NCBI GenBank assembly: GCA_965229715.1
Contig: CBDDJL010000003.1
Coordinates: 62,001-126,000, forward strand
Reading direction: 5' to 3'
Length of the DNA: 64,000 bases
Origin: JAVJST01 sp965229715
GTDB taxonomy: Bacteria; Pseudomonadota; Alphaproteobacteria; Rhodospirillales; Casp-alpha2
Made by a program: the position numbers and the translations under genes. Below the pieces are notes generated by a model, which did not search any database, had not been told where the DNA came from, and saw only the letters and a list, made by a program, of their open reading frames with translations. This document shows positions 8,189 to 17,433 of the stretch, piece by piece. Every line of letters begins with the position of its first letter. The stretch's first letter is position 1.

Positions 8189-10089
8189 GCTCCACCCGCC
8201 AACGTTGACGCATCGGCGTTGGCGCGAACGTGATGGCCTTCGCCGAGATCGACGAATGGAACCGGCGTATCCGGATCGGCGCGAAACGGTTCGGGCCATG
8301 CACTCGGAACCGATGCGCGGCCCTCCATCAATTGATCGAAATCGAGCGGGCGATCCGGGTCTGGATAGGGCACCGCCGAAACCAGTGCCTTGGTGTATGG
8401 GTGGACGGGGTTGCTGAATAGCACTTCCCGGGGTGCGACCTCGACAATGCGGCCGGCGCACATTACGGCGATGCGGTCGGCGACGTAATCGACAACTGCG
8501 AGGTTATGCGAAATGAACAGGTACGTCAGCCCCATGTCCTTTTGCAGATCTTTCAGAAGATTGAGGATCTGCGCCTGGACCGAAACGTCGAGCGCCGACA
8601 CCGGCTCGTCGCACAATACGAGTTCGGGCTTCAACGCAATGGAACGCGCGATGCCAAGCCGTTGGCGTTGGCCGCCGGAAAAACTGTGCGGATATCGGCT
8701 AAGCCACCGGGGGTCGAGACCGACCAGCGACATCAGTTCGGCGACGAACTCACGCCTGTAGGAAATGTCGCCGATGCCATGAATTGTCAGCGGCTCGCTG
8801 AGAATGTCGAACACCGTCATCCGCGGATTCAGGGAACTGAACGGGTCCTGAAAGATGTATTGGATCCGGCGGCGGAACGGGATCAGCTCTTCGTCGTTCA
8901 GCGCCAGCATATCGACAGGTCCGGCATAGTCGTTGAATGTAATGCTACCGCTATCGGGGTCGATTGCGCGCATGACGATCTTAGACAGTGTCGTCTTGCC
9001 GCAACCGCTCTCGCCCACCAGCCCAAGACATTCGCCGCGTCGAACCTCGAACGTGACGTCGTCGAGCGCCTGAGTGCGGATTCCCGTATCGTTGGAGAGC
9101 CACCGGCGCTGCGCGCGATTGATGAAACTCTTGCTGACGTTTTTTACGACCAGTATCGGCTCGTCCGGATTTGCGTCGGCGGCCTCCTCGTTCTTGCGGC
9201 TGAGCAAGCGGCCCGCCTCGGCCTTGATCTCGCGAAGCGGTACCAGGCGCTCACCGTCCTTCATGTCGAAGTGCGGCACCGCCTTTAACAGGGACTGCAG
9301 GTACGGATGCTCGGGATTGGTAAAGATTTCCCGGGTCGATCCGCTTTCCATGACACGGCCGTGATAGACCACGACGACGTCATCGGCGACATTGGCGACG
9401 ACGCCAAGGTCGTGTGTGATCATCAGCACGGCCATGCCGAGCTCACCCTGCAAGTCGTTGATCAATTTTAGAATTTGGGCCTGGATCGTGACATCGAGGG
9501 CGGTGCTCGGTTCGTCGGCAATAAGCAGTGCAGGGCGGCAGACGAGTGCCATCGATATCATCGCGCGCTGACGCAACCCGCCGGACAATTCGAAAGGATA
9601 GGTGTCGAATGCGCGGGCCGGGTCAGGGAAACCGACAAGTCGAAGCATGTCGATCGAGAGCTCGCGACCTGTCGCCTTGTCGACGTCCCGGTGCAGAAAC
9701 AACGCTTCGCTGACTTGATCGCCGATGGTGTGTAGCGGCGACAGAGATGTCATCGGCTCCTGAAAGATCATCGAAATGCGGTTGCCCCGTATGTGGCGCA
9801 TGGCGCTGCCGCCGGGATCGAGTTTGGCAATATCGGAGGTGACGACCGGGCCATCATCTCCTTCAGGTCGGTCATGAAACAGGATTTCGCCCGACTCGAT
9901 CTTTGCGACCCGAGGCAAAATCCCCATCACCGCCTGCGCAGTAACCGATTTGCCCGAGCCCGACTCGCCGACGATGGCGAGCGTTTTTCCGGCCTCGATG
10001 GCAAACGACATGTCGCGTACCGCATCGATGCTGCCGGCCTGGGTCATGAACGACACCGCGAGATTGTTGACTTCCAGCAGTTTGCTCAT
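8185..10089 (-). CDS. Fused double ATPase of an Opp/Dpp-type ABC transporter (DppD-DppF fusion)
   Basis: A 634-residue protein with two complete nucleotide-binding domains. Domain 1: Walker A GESGSGKS at 41-48, Q-loop MIFQEPMTSL, signature LSGGLRQRAM, Walker B LLIADEPST, switch ITHDLG. Domain 2: Walker A GESGCGKTT, IFQDPFSSL, FSGGQRQRLG, VLCDEPVSALD, FISHNLA. All catalytic residues look intact. Each half ends in the oligopeptide-transporter C-terminal region (HPYLQSLLKAVPHF; HPYTKALVSAVPYPDPDRP). Start 10089 was chosen for the ATGA overlap with the deacetylase stop; an in-frame ATG at 10119 lies inside the previous gene. It powers the two permeases encoded downstream. Confidence 0.94.
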   Translation of the reverse strand: MSKLLEVNNLAVSFMTQAGSIDAVRDMSFAIEAGKTLAIVGESGSGKSVTAQAVMGILPRVAKIESGEILFHDRPEGDDGPVVTSDIAKLDPGGSAMRHIRGNRISMIFQEPMTSLSPLHTIGDQVSEALFLHRDVDKATGRELSIDMLRLVGFPDPARAFDTYPFELSGGLRQRAMISMALVCRPALLIADEPSTALDVTIQAQILKLINDLQGELGMAVLMITHDLGVVANVADDVVVVYHGRVMESGSTREIFTNPEHPYLQSLLKAVPHFDMKDGERLVPLREIKAEAGRLLSRKNEEAADANPDEPILVVKNVSKSFINRAQRRWLSNDTGIRTQALDDVTFEVRRGECLGLVGESGCGKTTLSKIVMRAIDPDSGSITFNDYAGPVDMLALNDEELIPFRRRIQYIFQDPFSSLNPRMTVFDILSEPLTIHGIGDISYRREFVAELMSLVGLDPRWLSRYPHSFSGGQRQRLGIARSIALKPELVLCDEPVSALDVSVQAQILNLLKDLQKDMGLTYLFISHNLAVVDYVADRIAVMCAGRIVEVAPREVLFSNPVHPYTKALVSAVPYPDPDRPLDFDQLMEGRASVPSAWPEPFRADPDTPVPFVDLGEGHHVRANADASTLAGGA

Positions 10090-10841
10090 CGACAAAACAC
10101 CTCGCGGGCAGACATCCAACGGGCAGCGGGGTGATCGGCGACGGTCTTGAGGAAGCGCCCCAAGAAACGCCAGACGTCTTCGTCGTGGACCAGATGATGC
10201 GTCAGAAGCCCCGTTGGCTCGACCGGGTCGACGCCTCCTGTGCGCCTAAGACTGAGATGCCCCACCGCCTGTTTCAGAACCGCTTGATCTCCGGCATAGC
10301 CGCGCGACCCGCGCCAGTCAATCGGATCGACGTGTGTGTTCACGACGTTGAGCTTATCCGGCGGGCAATCGGTCTCACGCGGACCGAAAGTGGAGAGACC
10401 GTGCATGCCGAGCATCGGTAGAAGCGGGATGAGCCGGGCGCAAATGCGATTCCAGGGTGGAACGAAAACGGCGAGGGTGTGATCGAGCGGCGCGAGAATG
10501 CGCCGGCCGTCCTGGATCTCGTCCATCATGATTTCGCTCGATCGGTGGTCGCCGAACTCGGCCTTCTTCTCAGAGGCCGGTGCGTGATTTTCGTGGCGCA
10601 AACCATGTTGCAAGACAGCCGTTCCCGGAGGCCAGTCGCCGCGTGCCAACAAATCGCTGGCTGCTTGCGCCGGAATGATCGCAAGCGCGACGGGCGCCCC
10701 ATGCTCGTCGGCAGTGCCGGTCAGTCGGTCGAGCGGTGTCGTACAGGCGACGGCATCGTCATCGCGCCACCAGAAACCGGCAACGCGGCCGGCGGCAGCC
10801 CAGCGATCGAGTTCATCGGTCAAATCACCCCAGGTGGCCAA
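10086..10841 (-). CDS. NodB-like polysaccharide deacetylase family protein
   Basis: A 251-residue protein with no signal peptide, so probably cytoplasmic. Features of the carbohydrate esterase 4 (NodB) barrel are visible: the metal/catalytic Asp motif in WWRDDDA (about residues 24-30) and the His-x3-His motif in QHGLRHENH (about 99-107). FVPPWNR matches the motif-3 PPxxR-type segment, and a late conserved His lies in LLTHHLVHDED. Such enzymes remove N-acetyl groups from amino sugars. The gene sits 54 bp after the giant ABC exporter gene and its stop overlaps the opp-type ATPase start by ATGA. It physically links the glycan genes upstream with the uptake system downstream. Substrate unknown. 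Confidence 0.8.
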   Translation of the reverse strand: MATWGDLTDELDRWAAAGRVAGFWWRDDDAVACTTPLDRLTGTADEHGAPVALAIIPAQAASDLLARGDWPPGTAVLQHGLRHENHAPASEKKAEFGDHRSSEIMMDEIQDGRRILAPLDHTLAVFVPPWNRICARLIPLLPMLGMHGLSTFGPRETDCPPDKLNVVNTHVDPIDWRGSRGYAGDQAVLKQAVGHLSLRRTGGVDPVEPTGLLTHHLVHDEDVWRFLGRFLKTVADHPAARWMSAREVFCR

Positions 10842-10895
10842 AGGCCTCTACCCTTTCCGGCGCGAAGCCTTGTTCGTTGCATTTTGGGAACACTG

Positions 10896-13800
10896 CTAGA
10901 CCATTCCCATGAGTGTCTGAAGGTTGCCGCGCTCGATTTCGGCTTCCTCGACGGTCAGGTGTTTGTCCGCCATGTACGTCGCCTCGTCGTGTTCGATGGG
11001 GGCCGACAAGACCTCGGTGATGCGTCTGATGATTTCCTGCGTGCTCGGTACCTGTCCCGACTCGCGTGCGATCACGCCGAGGCGCAACGTGCCGAGACTG
11101 CCGAGCGTGTCGGAGCTTCTGACAACGGGTTTGACGCGATTGGAAATAACGCGAGTGACGGCCTGCTGCGCATCGAGCCCGGCAGCTTCGAGTTCGGACA
11201 CAAGCCCCGACATATCGAAGATCAGCAATGTCGACTGGTCGCCGAGACGTTCCTGCGTCACGGCGGCGGTCTTCATATAATCGATGAACAGGTTCCGGTT
11301 GGGTAGCCCGGTGACTGGATCGTAAAGTTCGTACTGGGCGCTCATCCCGCGCATCATCTGCTCCAGCTTACTGGCCAGAATGCGCGATAGGTTGGCGCCG
11401 ACCGCCGGGTTTTCCTTGATCAACTGCATGAATACGTCCTTGGTGATCTTGAGGACCGTCGTCCGCCCCTCGGCCTGCACCGTTGCCGTTCTCGGCGCCT
11501 CGCAGAGTAAAGCCAGTTCGCCGATCAGGCCGCCGCGACCGATTTCGGCAACCTTGATCCGCCGTTCGGACGTTTCGGCAATGACATCGCATGAACCTTC
11601 GACGATGACGCACGCCATGTCGCCGGGGTCGCCCTGCAAGAACAAAACCTCGCGCGGTTCCAGAGTCTGGCGTTCGCTGGTGAAGGCCAGCAGCTTGAGG
11701 CGCGAGCGGTCGAGTCCGGCAAAGAAAGGAATTCGGCTGAGCAATTCGGTATCGGCGCCGACGTCGCTCGCCGCAGCCGTTTCATCGGTGGTTTGCTTCT
11801 CGCCCTCATCGTCGGATTGAGCGGTCGCCTCACGGACACGTCCTCCGTCCACCCGGTAGACGACATCGAAACCGTTTTGCGGTACGTCCTCGTCGCCGAT
11901 CCATACCAGCGCCTTGTCCTGCATGGCGGAGGCAATAGCGTCCATGGCGCGGGACTGCGATGGTCCATCGAAGGAACTGGTCGCTTCATTGACGACGAGC
12001 ACTGAAGGTTCCTTGACCAAATTCCGGGCGATGGCGAGCTTTTGACGTTGCAAGGTCGACAACCTGCGGCCGGCAATGCCGACCTCGGATGACAGGCCGG
12101 CATCAAGAACCGGAAGGCGAAGGTCGAGGTGATCGAGGACGGATACCGCGAGTTCCATGATACGCTCGCTGGCGTCCGAGCGGCTCGAGTCGATCTTCCC
12201 CAGCAGCATGTTGTCGAGGATCGAACTCGCGGGATTATAGCTGTCGGCCTCGAAGAACGAAACGGCGGTCGCGTGTTCCTCAGGTATGATGCGGTGGAAG
12301 GTGTCCCGTAGTTTAAGCAGTTGTTCCTCAACCTCCGGCGTAATCAGTCCGAGCCGATGCTTGGACGGTATCAGACGAAACGGCAACTCAAGCAGGCGTC
12401 GCCGCTGATCGTCCGACAGGGCCTCGAGGCCGCTGTTACCGGCTGTCGTAAGCATCGACTGGAATTCCGGCAGATCGTCGGACTCGATGAAACTGTATCG
12501 TTCGAAGAATTCGTGTCCGGGCGGCAGGTCCTTGAACAGTTCGACCATGAGCGCCGCGACGTCCCGACCCATTTCGACAAAGCGTTCGCGCAGACCGGTT
12601 TCGTCGAGTGCCTGAAGTATGATGGCGTTTGCGCCAAGGGCGTCGAGCGCGAACGTGTCGCCGACAGGGGTGCCGAACAGAATGTTTTCAGCCACGGAGC
12701 CGTTTCGATTGTAGGCGTCGCGCCGCCAGATTTCGACGAGTCCCTTAAATTCTTCATCGTTCAGGCGTGTCGCGATTTCTTTGCGGGCACGGAGTATCCC
12801 TTCTGCAAGATTTGGGTGTTGTTCAGGATCGATGGTGCTGCGGAGCCCGATTGTCAAAATGTCGAGTTCAAGGCCAACCGCTGACAATGCCTCACGTGCG
12901 CGCTTGAGTAGACGTTCCTCGTCTTCGGCGCTTCCGCTCAGATCGGCAATCCATCCCGCGTTGATATCGAAAATACTGTTGCCTGAGCTTTCCGCCTCGC
13001 TGACGCGCTGCTCGTGCGCCTTGCGGCTCTCGGGGTCCGCGTTCTCGTTAACCGGATAGTGTTTGAGGCCGTAAAACAGATTATCGCGCACGGTGCCCGA
13101 TCGAATATAGGCATCCTGGTCCACATATCCGAACCGACGCCCGATGAACGACTCCGGAAGGGTTGCGATATCCTGATTGTTGACCTTGATCGTGCCTGAT
13201 GTTGCCACGATCTGACGCGCAAGCAATTGAGCGACCTCGTTTTTGCCGCCGCCGGATCCGCCCACGAACGATACGTGCTGGTCGGGATTGAATTGGAAAT
13301 TTGCTGACTCGATGATGCTGTCGCCATCATCCGCCTTAAGGCCGACGTTGGAAGCGACAATCGGACCCTCAACTTCGGGCGGGGAGTCAGCCAGTGGAGC
13401 AAGCATGTCTTCGGCCATCAGACCGGGCGGCGTGAAGCGATCGACCAATTGGTCATACTTGATCCGCGCATCCTCCATCCGTTGATAGAAGTTCAGGAGC
13501 TCTTTCCACGGTGGGCCCAGATCCTTGTACGCGGCGAGGATCGCCACGAGAGCGCCAATCGAGAGTTCCCCCTCGATGACCAGATAGCCGCCGATCGAGA
13601 AGAAGAAGAAGGGTGTTACCTGGGCCAGAAAGTTATTGATGAATTTGATGAGGAACTTGAGCTTGTAGATCTTCATGCGGATGCCGAAGATCGTGCCGAG
13701 TTGCTGTGAGAAATCTGCAAGCTCGAACTGCGCGGTGTCGTGGGCGTGAATTTCGCCGGCGCCTGCGACGGTCTCGCTGATGCGTTCCGATAGCTTGCGG

Positions 13801-14417
13801 ACGGTCTGGACGCGCGCCTTGGCCAGCTGGTTGACCCGTTTCTGTAGCTTCGGGATCAGCCAACCCTGGACCGGATAAAGGGCAATCGCCGCAATCCCGA
13901 GGATGGGATCCTGAACGAACATGAAGATCAGGGCCGTAATCAGCATACCGCCCTGGAATGCCGGCAGCGACAACGCCTCGCCGACGAAACCGCCGAGCGG
14001 CTCGGTTTCGGTCGTCACCATGGCGACGACCTCGCCTTCCGAAACACTGCGGAACTGCGGCAAGGGAAACCGCAGGACGTGGTTCACAAGTTGATAGCGG
14101 AGCCGTCGCAACATGCGTTCACCGACGACGCCACGATAGACATTGATGATGTATTTCAGTGCGCCATTGATGATGACGAGCCCGAGGAACGTGAACGAGA
14201 GGACCATGAGGAACTCGATCTGGCCAAATTCTGCGCCCAGGACGGTTGCCGGGAAATTCTCTCCGCCGATGGCCTCGTTGACGATGGTTTTGGGCAGGTC
14301 GAGCGAGTAGTAATAGAACGGATAGGATACGGCGGTCATGACCAGCAGCGTGATCTGTTGGCGCTTGCTGAACCGCCAAATGAAACCGAATACGCCTTTT
14401 TCCACGAGCTCCCCCAC
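10896..14417 (-). CDS. ABC exporter fused to cyclic-nucleotide-binding and degenerate GGDEF domains
   Basis: A 1173-residue multidomain protein. Residues 1-330 are an ABC type-1 membrane domain. Residues 350-865 are an enlarged ATPase domain with altered motifs: GGSGGGKNE at 386-394 (Asn for Thr/Ser), RRLSTLQRQKLAIAR at 784-798 in place of LSGGQ, a good Walker B (SVLVVNEATSSFD, 805-817), and no His at the switch position (VWIGDEDV). Between Walker A and the signature a D-x-Y...S-V-x-x-N-x-x-x-G segment occurs three times (about 430, 565 and 722). Residues 890-1010 are a cNMP-binding domain (GELALLCEAPRTATV); 1030-1150 resemble a GGDEF domain (DPVTGLPNRNLF) whose active site is lost (SLGTLRLG). 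The start is GTG at 14417; GTG at 14405, behind GGGGGAG, is an alternative. Probably glycan-linked. Confidence 0.85.
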   Translation of the reverse strand: MGELVEKGVFGFIWRFSKRQQITLLVMTAVSYPFYYYSLDLPKTIVNEAIGGENFPATVLGAEFGQIEFLMVLSFTFLGLVIINGALKYIINVYRGVVGERMLRRLRYQLVNHVLRFPLPQFRSVSEGEVVAMVTTETEPLGGFVGEALSLPAFQGGMLITALIFMFVQDPILGIAAIALYPVQGWLIPKLQKRVNQLAKARVQTVRKLSERISETVAGAGEIHAHDTAQFELADFSQQLGTIFGIRMKIYKLKFLIKFINNFLAQVTPFFFFSIGGYLVIEGELSIGALVAILAAYKDLGPPWKELLNFYQRMEDARIKYDQLVDRFTPPGLMAEDMLAPLADSPPEVEGPIVASNVGLKADDGDSIIESANFQFNPDQHVSFVGGSGGGKNEVAQLLARQIVATSGTIKVNNQDIATLPESFIGRRFGYVDQDAYIRSGTVRDNLFYGLKHYPVNENADPESRKAHEQRVSEAESSGNSIFDINAGWIADLSGSAEDEERLLKRAREALSAVGLELDILTIGLRSTIDPEQHPNLAEGILRARKEIATRLNDEEFKGLVEIWRRDAYNRNGSVAENILFGTPVGDTFALDALGANAIILQALDETGLRERFVEMGRDVAALMVELFKDLPPGHEFFERYSFIESDDLPEFQSMLTTAGNSGLEALSDDQRRRLLELPFRLIPSKHRLGLITPEVEEQLLKLRDTFHRIIPEEHATAVSFFEADSYNPASSILDNMLLGKIDSSRSDASERIMELAVSVLDHLDLRLPVLDAGLSSEVGIAGRRLSTLQRQKLAIARNLVKEPSVLVVNEATSSFDGPSQSRAMDAIASAMQDKALVWIGDEDVPQNGFDVVYRVDGGRVREATAQSDDEGEKQTTDETAAASDVGADTELLSRIPFFAGLDRSRLKLLAFTSERQTLEPREVLFLQGDPGDMACVIVEGSCDVIAETSERRIKVAEIGRGGLIGELALLCEAPRTATVQAEGRTTVLKITKDVFMQLIKENPAVGANLSRILASKLEQMMRGMSAQYELYDPVTGLPNRNLFIDYMKTAAVTQERLGDQSTLLIFDMSGLVSELEAAGLDAQQAVTRVISNRVKPVVRSSDTLGSLGTLRLGVIARESGQVPSTQEIIRRITEVLSAPIEHDEATYMADKHLTVEEAEIERGNLQTLMGMV

Positions 14418-14541
14418 TGAGCCAGTTTTTCGTTTATTTGCGCACGTTATCGCGCGCTTGTTTTTTTGTTCATGCGGACTGTAGCAGGCGGTTTGAGACC
14501 AGAGAAGCAGGGATCGCCGGAATGTGCGCTTTCCGTGGACT

Positions 14542-15705
14542 TCATTTGGCTGAGTCGTCCGTTATCTTTTCGACAATGAACCGGGCCGTCCTGCTCGCGC
14601 CGTCGAGTGCAAACGGCGGTCCTGGCGGCCGTCGACGATTAACTGCTGAATCGATAGCATTCGCGAGGTCTGTCGGAGAGAGTTTCTCTGATCCGAGCAT
14701 GGACAGATATCCGCGGTCAGCGAGGATTCCCGCCCGGTATGTTTGCTCGGACTCGCCGCCTTCGGCGAACGGCACGATGACGGCCGGGCATTTGGCCTGA
14801 ATGATGTCCATCACGGTGTTGTATCCGCCTTGCGATATGGAAACGGCGGCATTCGCCAGCAGCGCCGGGTAGTCGGCGCGGTTGGGCTCGACGATGATGT
14901 TCCCGCTGCGCGCGGCGTTCAGGGTTTCGGCGACGGCCGGGTCGAGATTGGGACCCGTCAACAGCCGCCATTTGCGATCCGAGAGCGCCGATAGCGGGCG
15001 CGCCGCCAACGCCGTAAGCAGGAGATCGCCGCCAACGGCACCGCCGCCCGCAGCGACGATGACATCGCCTCTTCCGGCTTCGGACGGCTCGGGCGGTGGC
15101 CCAGCGACGTACCCGGTATAGACGATGCGTTCGGCGAGCGTGTCGGCGAGCGGGAACGTTGCCCCCAGCGATACGAAATCGGCGTCGCCATGGACTAGAA
15201 TACGATCGAAAAAGCGTTCGACGGTCTCAACGGTTTCGCGGTCGCGGTCCGGGCGATCCTTGTCGACCAGAATATCCCGGAGTGAGCAATACACGCGAGG
15301 ACGTGGGTGCAGCGAGACGACGCGATCGAGCAGTGGCAGAAGCTCTTGCCGGAACGGGCGCCTGCCGAACGGATATAGTTCGATTAAAAGTGCTGCAGGC
15401 TTAAGTGCATCCGCCGTGGATATCAGGGCCTCGCGACGTGTCCGCCAATACGCTTCGTTTGGTGGTGTGCCATGAGGATCGACCAGTCCGGAGAATGCGC
15501 TATCCATTGCCGTCAACGGCGGTAACTGGTGAACGGTCGCTCCGTCCCAACCGATTTCCATCGTCGGTGTCCCGCCGAGCACGACGTGAACCTCAAGGTT
15601 CTCCGCTGCCATCGCCTGTGCGATCAACGATGCGCGACGCAGGTGACCGATACCCAGCAGGTGTTGGACATAGAACAGGACTCGCGGCCGTTCAGTCGAT
15701 GGCAT
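14542..15705 (-). CDS. Predicted glycosyltransferase, COG4671/MurG-like (second copy)
   Basis: A 387-residue GT-B-fold protein. The N-terminus (VLFYVQHLLGIGHLRRASLIAQAM) carries the G-x-G-H-x-x-R nucleotide-sugar glycosyltransferase motif. The C-terminal half has AAGGGAVGGDLL and SISQGGYNTVMDIIQAKCPAVIVP, the MurG-like donor-binding region. It is a clear paralog of the protein encoded at 18685-19917: both share GHLRR, VYTGY and GGYNT. Its start lies inside the end of the histidine phosphatase gene (14-bp overlap). A 124-bp gap separates it from the ABC exporter gene in the same direction. Donor and acceptor sugars cannot be read from sequence. Confidence 0.85.
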   Translation of the reverse strand: MPSTERPRVLFYVQHLLGIGHLRRASLIAQAMAAENLEVHVVLGGTPTMEIGWDGATVHQLPPLTAMDSAFSGLVDPHGTPPNEAYWRTRREALISTADALKPAALLIELYPFGRRPFRQELLPLLDRVVSLHPRPRVYCSLRDILVDKDRPDRDRETVETVERFFDRILVHGDADFVSLGATFPLADTLAERIVYTGYVAGPPPEPSEAGRGDVIVAAGGGAVGGDLLLTALAARPLSALSDRKWRLLTGPNLDPAVAETLNAARSGNIIVEPNRADYPALLANAAVSISQGGYNTVMDIIQAKCPAVIVPFAEGGESEQTYRAGILADRGYLSMLGSEKLSPTDLANAIDSAVNRRRPPGPPFALDGASRTARFIVEKITDDSAK

Positions 15706-16297
15706 CGGAGTACGCCTCTTCGCCGAGGATCACGTCGGCGGCTTCGATCGCCATTGATCCGGCCACAGTGACGGAAATGACCTGGGCGGTGCCGCTCGAT
15801 ACTCGCGCCGGAGGCTCTCCGGTCATGTCCCATCCGGCGGCGAGAGCGACGATCGCGCGGATCACGCCCTTGTGTGTCACTGCGCCAATGTCGCCGCCGA
15901 GATCGGGAAGGATGTTTAACCAAGGCCGGACCCGGGTTTGGACCATTCGGGGGCTTTCGCCGCCAGGCGGCAGAAAATCGAGGCCTTTGGCCTCGTTCGC
16001 CGCCATTGTTCCGCCCGGGCGTGCACGCAGGGAAGCAAGTTTTTCGCCTTCCCATTCGCCCCAATCCATTTCAACCAGTCGCGGTTCCGGATCGGCGTCG
16101 AGTCCCATCTTGCACGCGGTTTCGCGGGCACGGATCAGCGGACTGGTGAACCACTTGGCACCGAGCAGGGATGATGGGAGTTGCCAGTTTGCTGCGTCCC
16201 TGAGTCCCTTGGTGTTGAGCGGGATATCGGCGCGGCCTTGGATGCGGCCCTCGGCATTCCAGTTGGTCTCGGCATGCCGGACGAGAATCAGGCGCAT
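15692..16297 (-). CDS. Histidine phosphatase (phosphoglycerate mutase-like) family protein
   Basis: A 201-residue cytoplasmic enzyme of the histidine phosphatase superfamily. The catalytic RHAET motif is at residues 7-11 (LILVRHAETNWN), the second phosphate-binding Arg is in TSPLIRARETA, and the second catalytic His is in THKGVIRAI. Relatives dephosphorylate sugar phosphates, cobalamin precursors or phosphoglycerate. Here the enzyme sits between glycosyltransferase genes and overlaps both neighbours (10 and 14 bp), so a sugar-phosphate substrate in glycan synthesis is plausible but unproven. The start at 16297 gives the standard MRLILVRHAE opening. Confidence 0.9.
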   Translation of the reverse strand: MRLILVRHAETNWNAEGRIQGRADIPLNTKGLRDAANWQLPSSLLGAKWFTSPLIRARETACKMGLDADPEPRLVEMDWGEWEGEKLASLRARPGGTMAANEAKGLDFLPPGGESPRMVQTRVRPWLNILPDLGGDIGAVTHKGVIRAIVALAAGWDMTGEPPARVSSGTAQVISVTVAGSMAIEAADVILGEEAYSDAID

Positions 16298-17433
16298 GGT
16301 GCGCGGAGCCCATTCAGCAGGCGGTCAATCGTTTTTGCGGCGGGAAACAATCCATGATCGCGAACGATCGATGATTGAGCGCATCGGCCCATCTCCGAGC
16401 GGGTTGCCGGTTCGCCGAGCAGCGCCGCTACCGCGTCCGAGAAGGCGCCGACATCGCGTTTCTCGACCAGTGTACCGCCTTGCGGCGCGGCGACGACGCC
16501 GTGGACGCCGCCTTCGTCACAGGCGATCACGGGTAGACCCGACGCCTGAGCCTCGAGAAATGCCATACCGAACGCTTCGTTGACTCCGGGCCAGACGTAG
16601 AGATCGGCCGCGGCATAGATGCCGGGGAGAGAGTCCTGCGCTTGTGCGCCGAGCCACGTGACGCGGTCCGCGACGGGCACGAAGGCGTCGGCGATCTCCG
16701 ATCGGGAATCGCCGTCCCCGACGACGAGGAGCCGCCAGGGCCGGTCGGCAATACGTGCTAGAGAATCTGCGAGGAGGCGATAGGACGCCGTCTTGTCGCC
16801 GGGCCGCATCATGGCGACGGTCAACAACCACGGCTCGTCGAATGGCAGGCCGTACTGACCGGCGGTCATTGCCCTGTAGGTTGGCCGTTCTCGTGCCGCC
16901 GCCTGATAAGGCTCGCAGTCGATGAACGGCGCAACGTGTACATAGTCTGCGCCAGACGAAAGATGGGGGCTTACGCATGCTTCGTCGTTTGCGTTGAAAC
17001 CGATAACCAGCCGCGCCGCATGAAGGCTGCGCAAGACGCCGCGGTGACCCATATCCCAGGCACCACCGGCACGCTTCGGTGCCACCGATGCCTCGGCAAC
17101 CACGTAAGGAATGCCGAGTTCATCTGCGACGACCGGCCCGATCCAATCCGGCGCCTTGTAGTAGAGGTGGTAGGTAAACCAGAGTTCGGGCGGCATTGCC
17201 GCTTCCTTGGCATAGGCTTCGAGCATTCCCATGGCTTCGCGTTCGCCCTCGGCCTTCAGTTGCTGTTGGCGTCGGACGTTGCCGTCGCCGTCGTAACTGC
17301 GATGGCGGCTTGCGAGCGTGATCTCGTGACCGGCGCCACCAATGGCCCGCATCAGCAGCCGTGACAGGCGACGGTCGCCGGACGGCGACGACGATGTTGG
17401 TGGCTTGAGCGGTGCGTAAAACGATACCCGCAC
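16288..17433 (-). CDS. Glycosyltransferase family 4 protein
   Basis: A 381-residue GT-B glycosyltransferase. The start codon is GTG at 17433, overlapping the TAG stop of the upstream gene (TAGTG). The N-terminus MRVSFYAPLKPPTSSSPSGDRRLSRLL has the GT4 acceptor-side pattern. The donor domain shows LLVVGDGDSRSEI, VTWLGAQAQDSLPGIYAAADLYVWPG and the E-x7-E motif in NEAFGMAFLE, followed by ASGLPVIACDEGG. Cytoplasmic or membrane-peripheral. Part of the contiguous minus-strand glycan gene run; tight overlaps on both sides suggest co-translation. Linkage and donor unknown. Confidence 0.92.
   Translation of the reverse strand: MRVSFYAPLKPPTSSSPSGDRRLSRLLMRAIGGAGHEITLASRHRSYDGDGNVRRQQQLKAEGEREAMGMLEAYAKEAAMPPELWFTYHLYYKAPDWIGPVVADELGIPYVVAEASVAPKRAGGAWDMGHRGVLRSLHAARLVIGFNANDEACVSPHLSSGADYVHVAPFIDCEPYQAAARERPTYRAMTAGQYGLPFDEPWLLTVAMMRPGDKTASYRLLADSLARIADRPWRLLVVGDGDSRSEIADAFVPVADRVTWLGAQAQDSLPGIYAAADLYVWPGVNEAFGMAFLEAQASGLPVIACDEGGVHGVVAAPQGGTLVEKRDVGAFSDAVAALLGEPATRSEMGRCAQSSIVRDHGLFPAAKTIDRLLNGLRAPCA

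Noticed and set aside
14440..14467. GC-rich repeat followed by a run of T on the plus strand upstream of the giant ABC gene
   Set aside because: It would terminate plus-strand transcription, but no plus-strand gene precedes it; on the minus strand the tail is A-rich. Probably chance.
15405..16583. Plus-strand open frame of 392 codons across the glycosyltransferase/phosphatase genes
   Set aside because: Ser/Arg/Pro-rich shadow with no domain; the minus-strand genes here have clear catalytic motifs.
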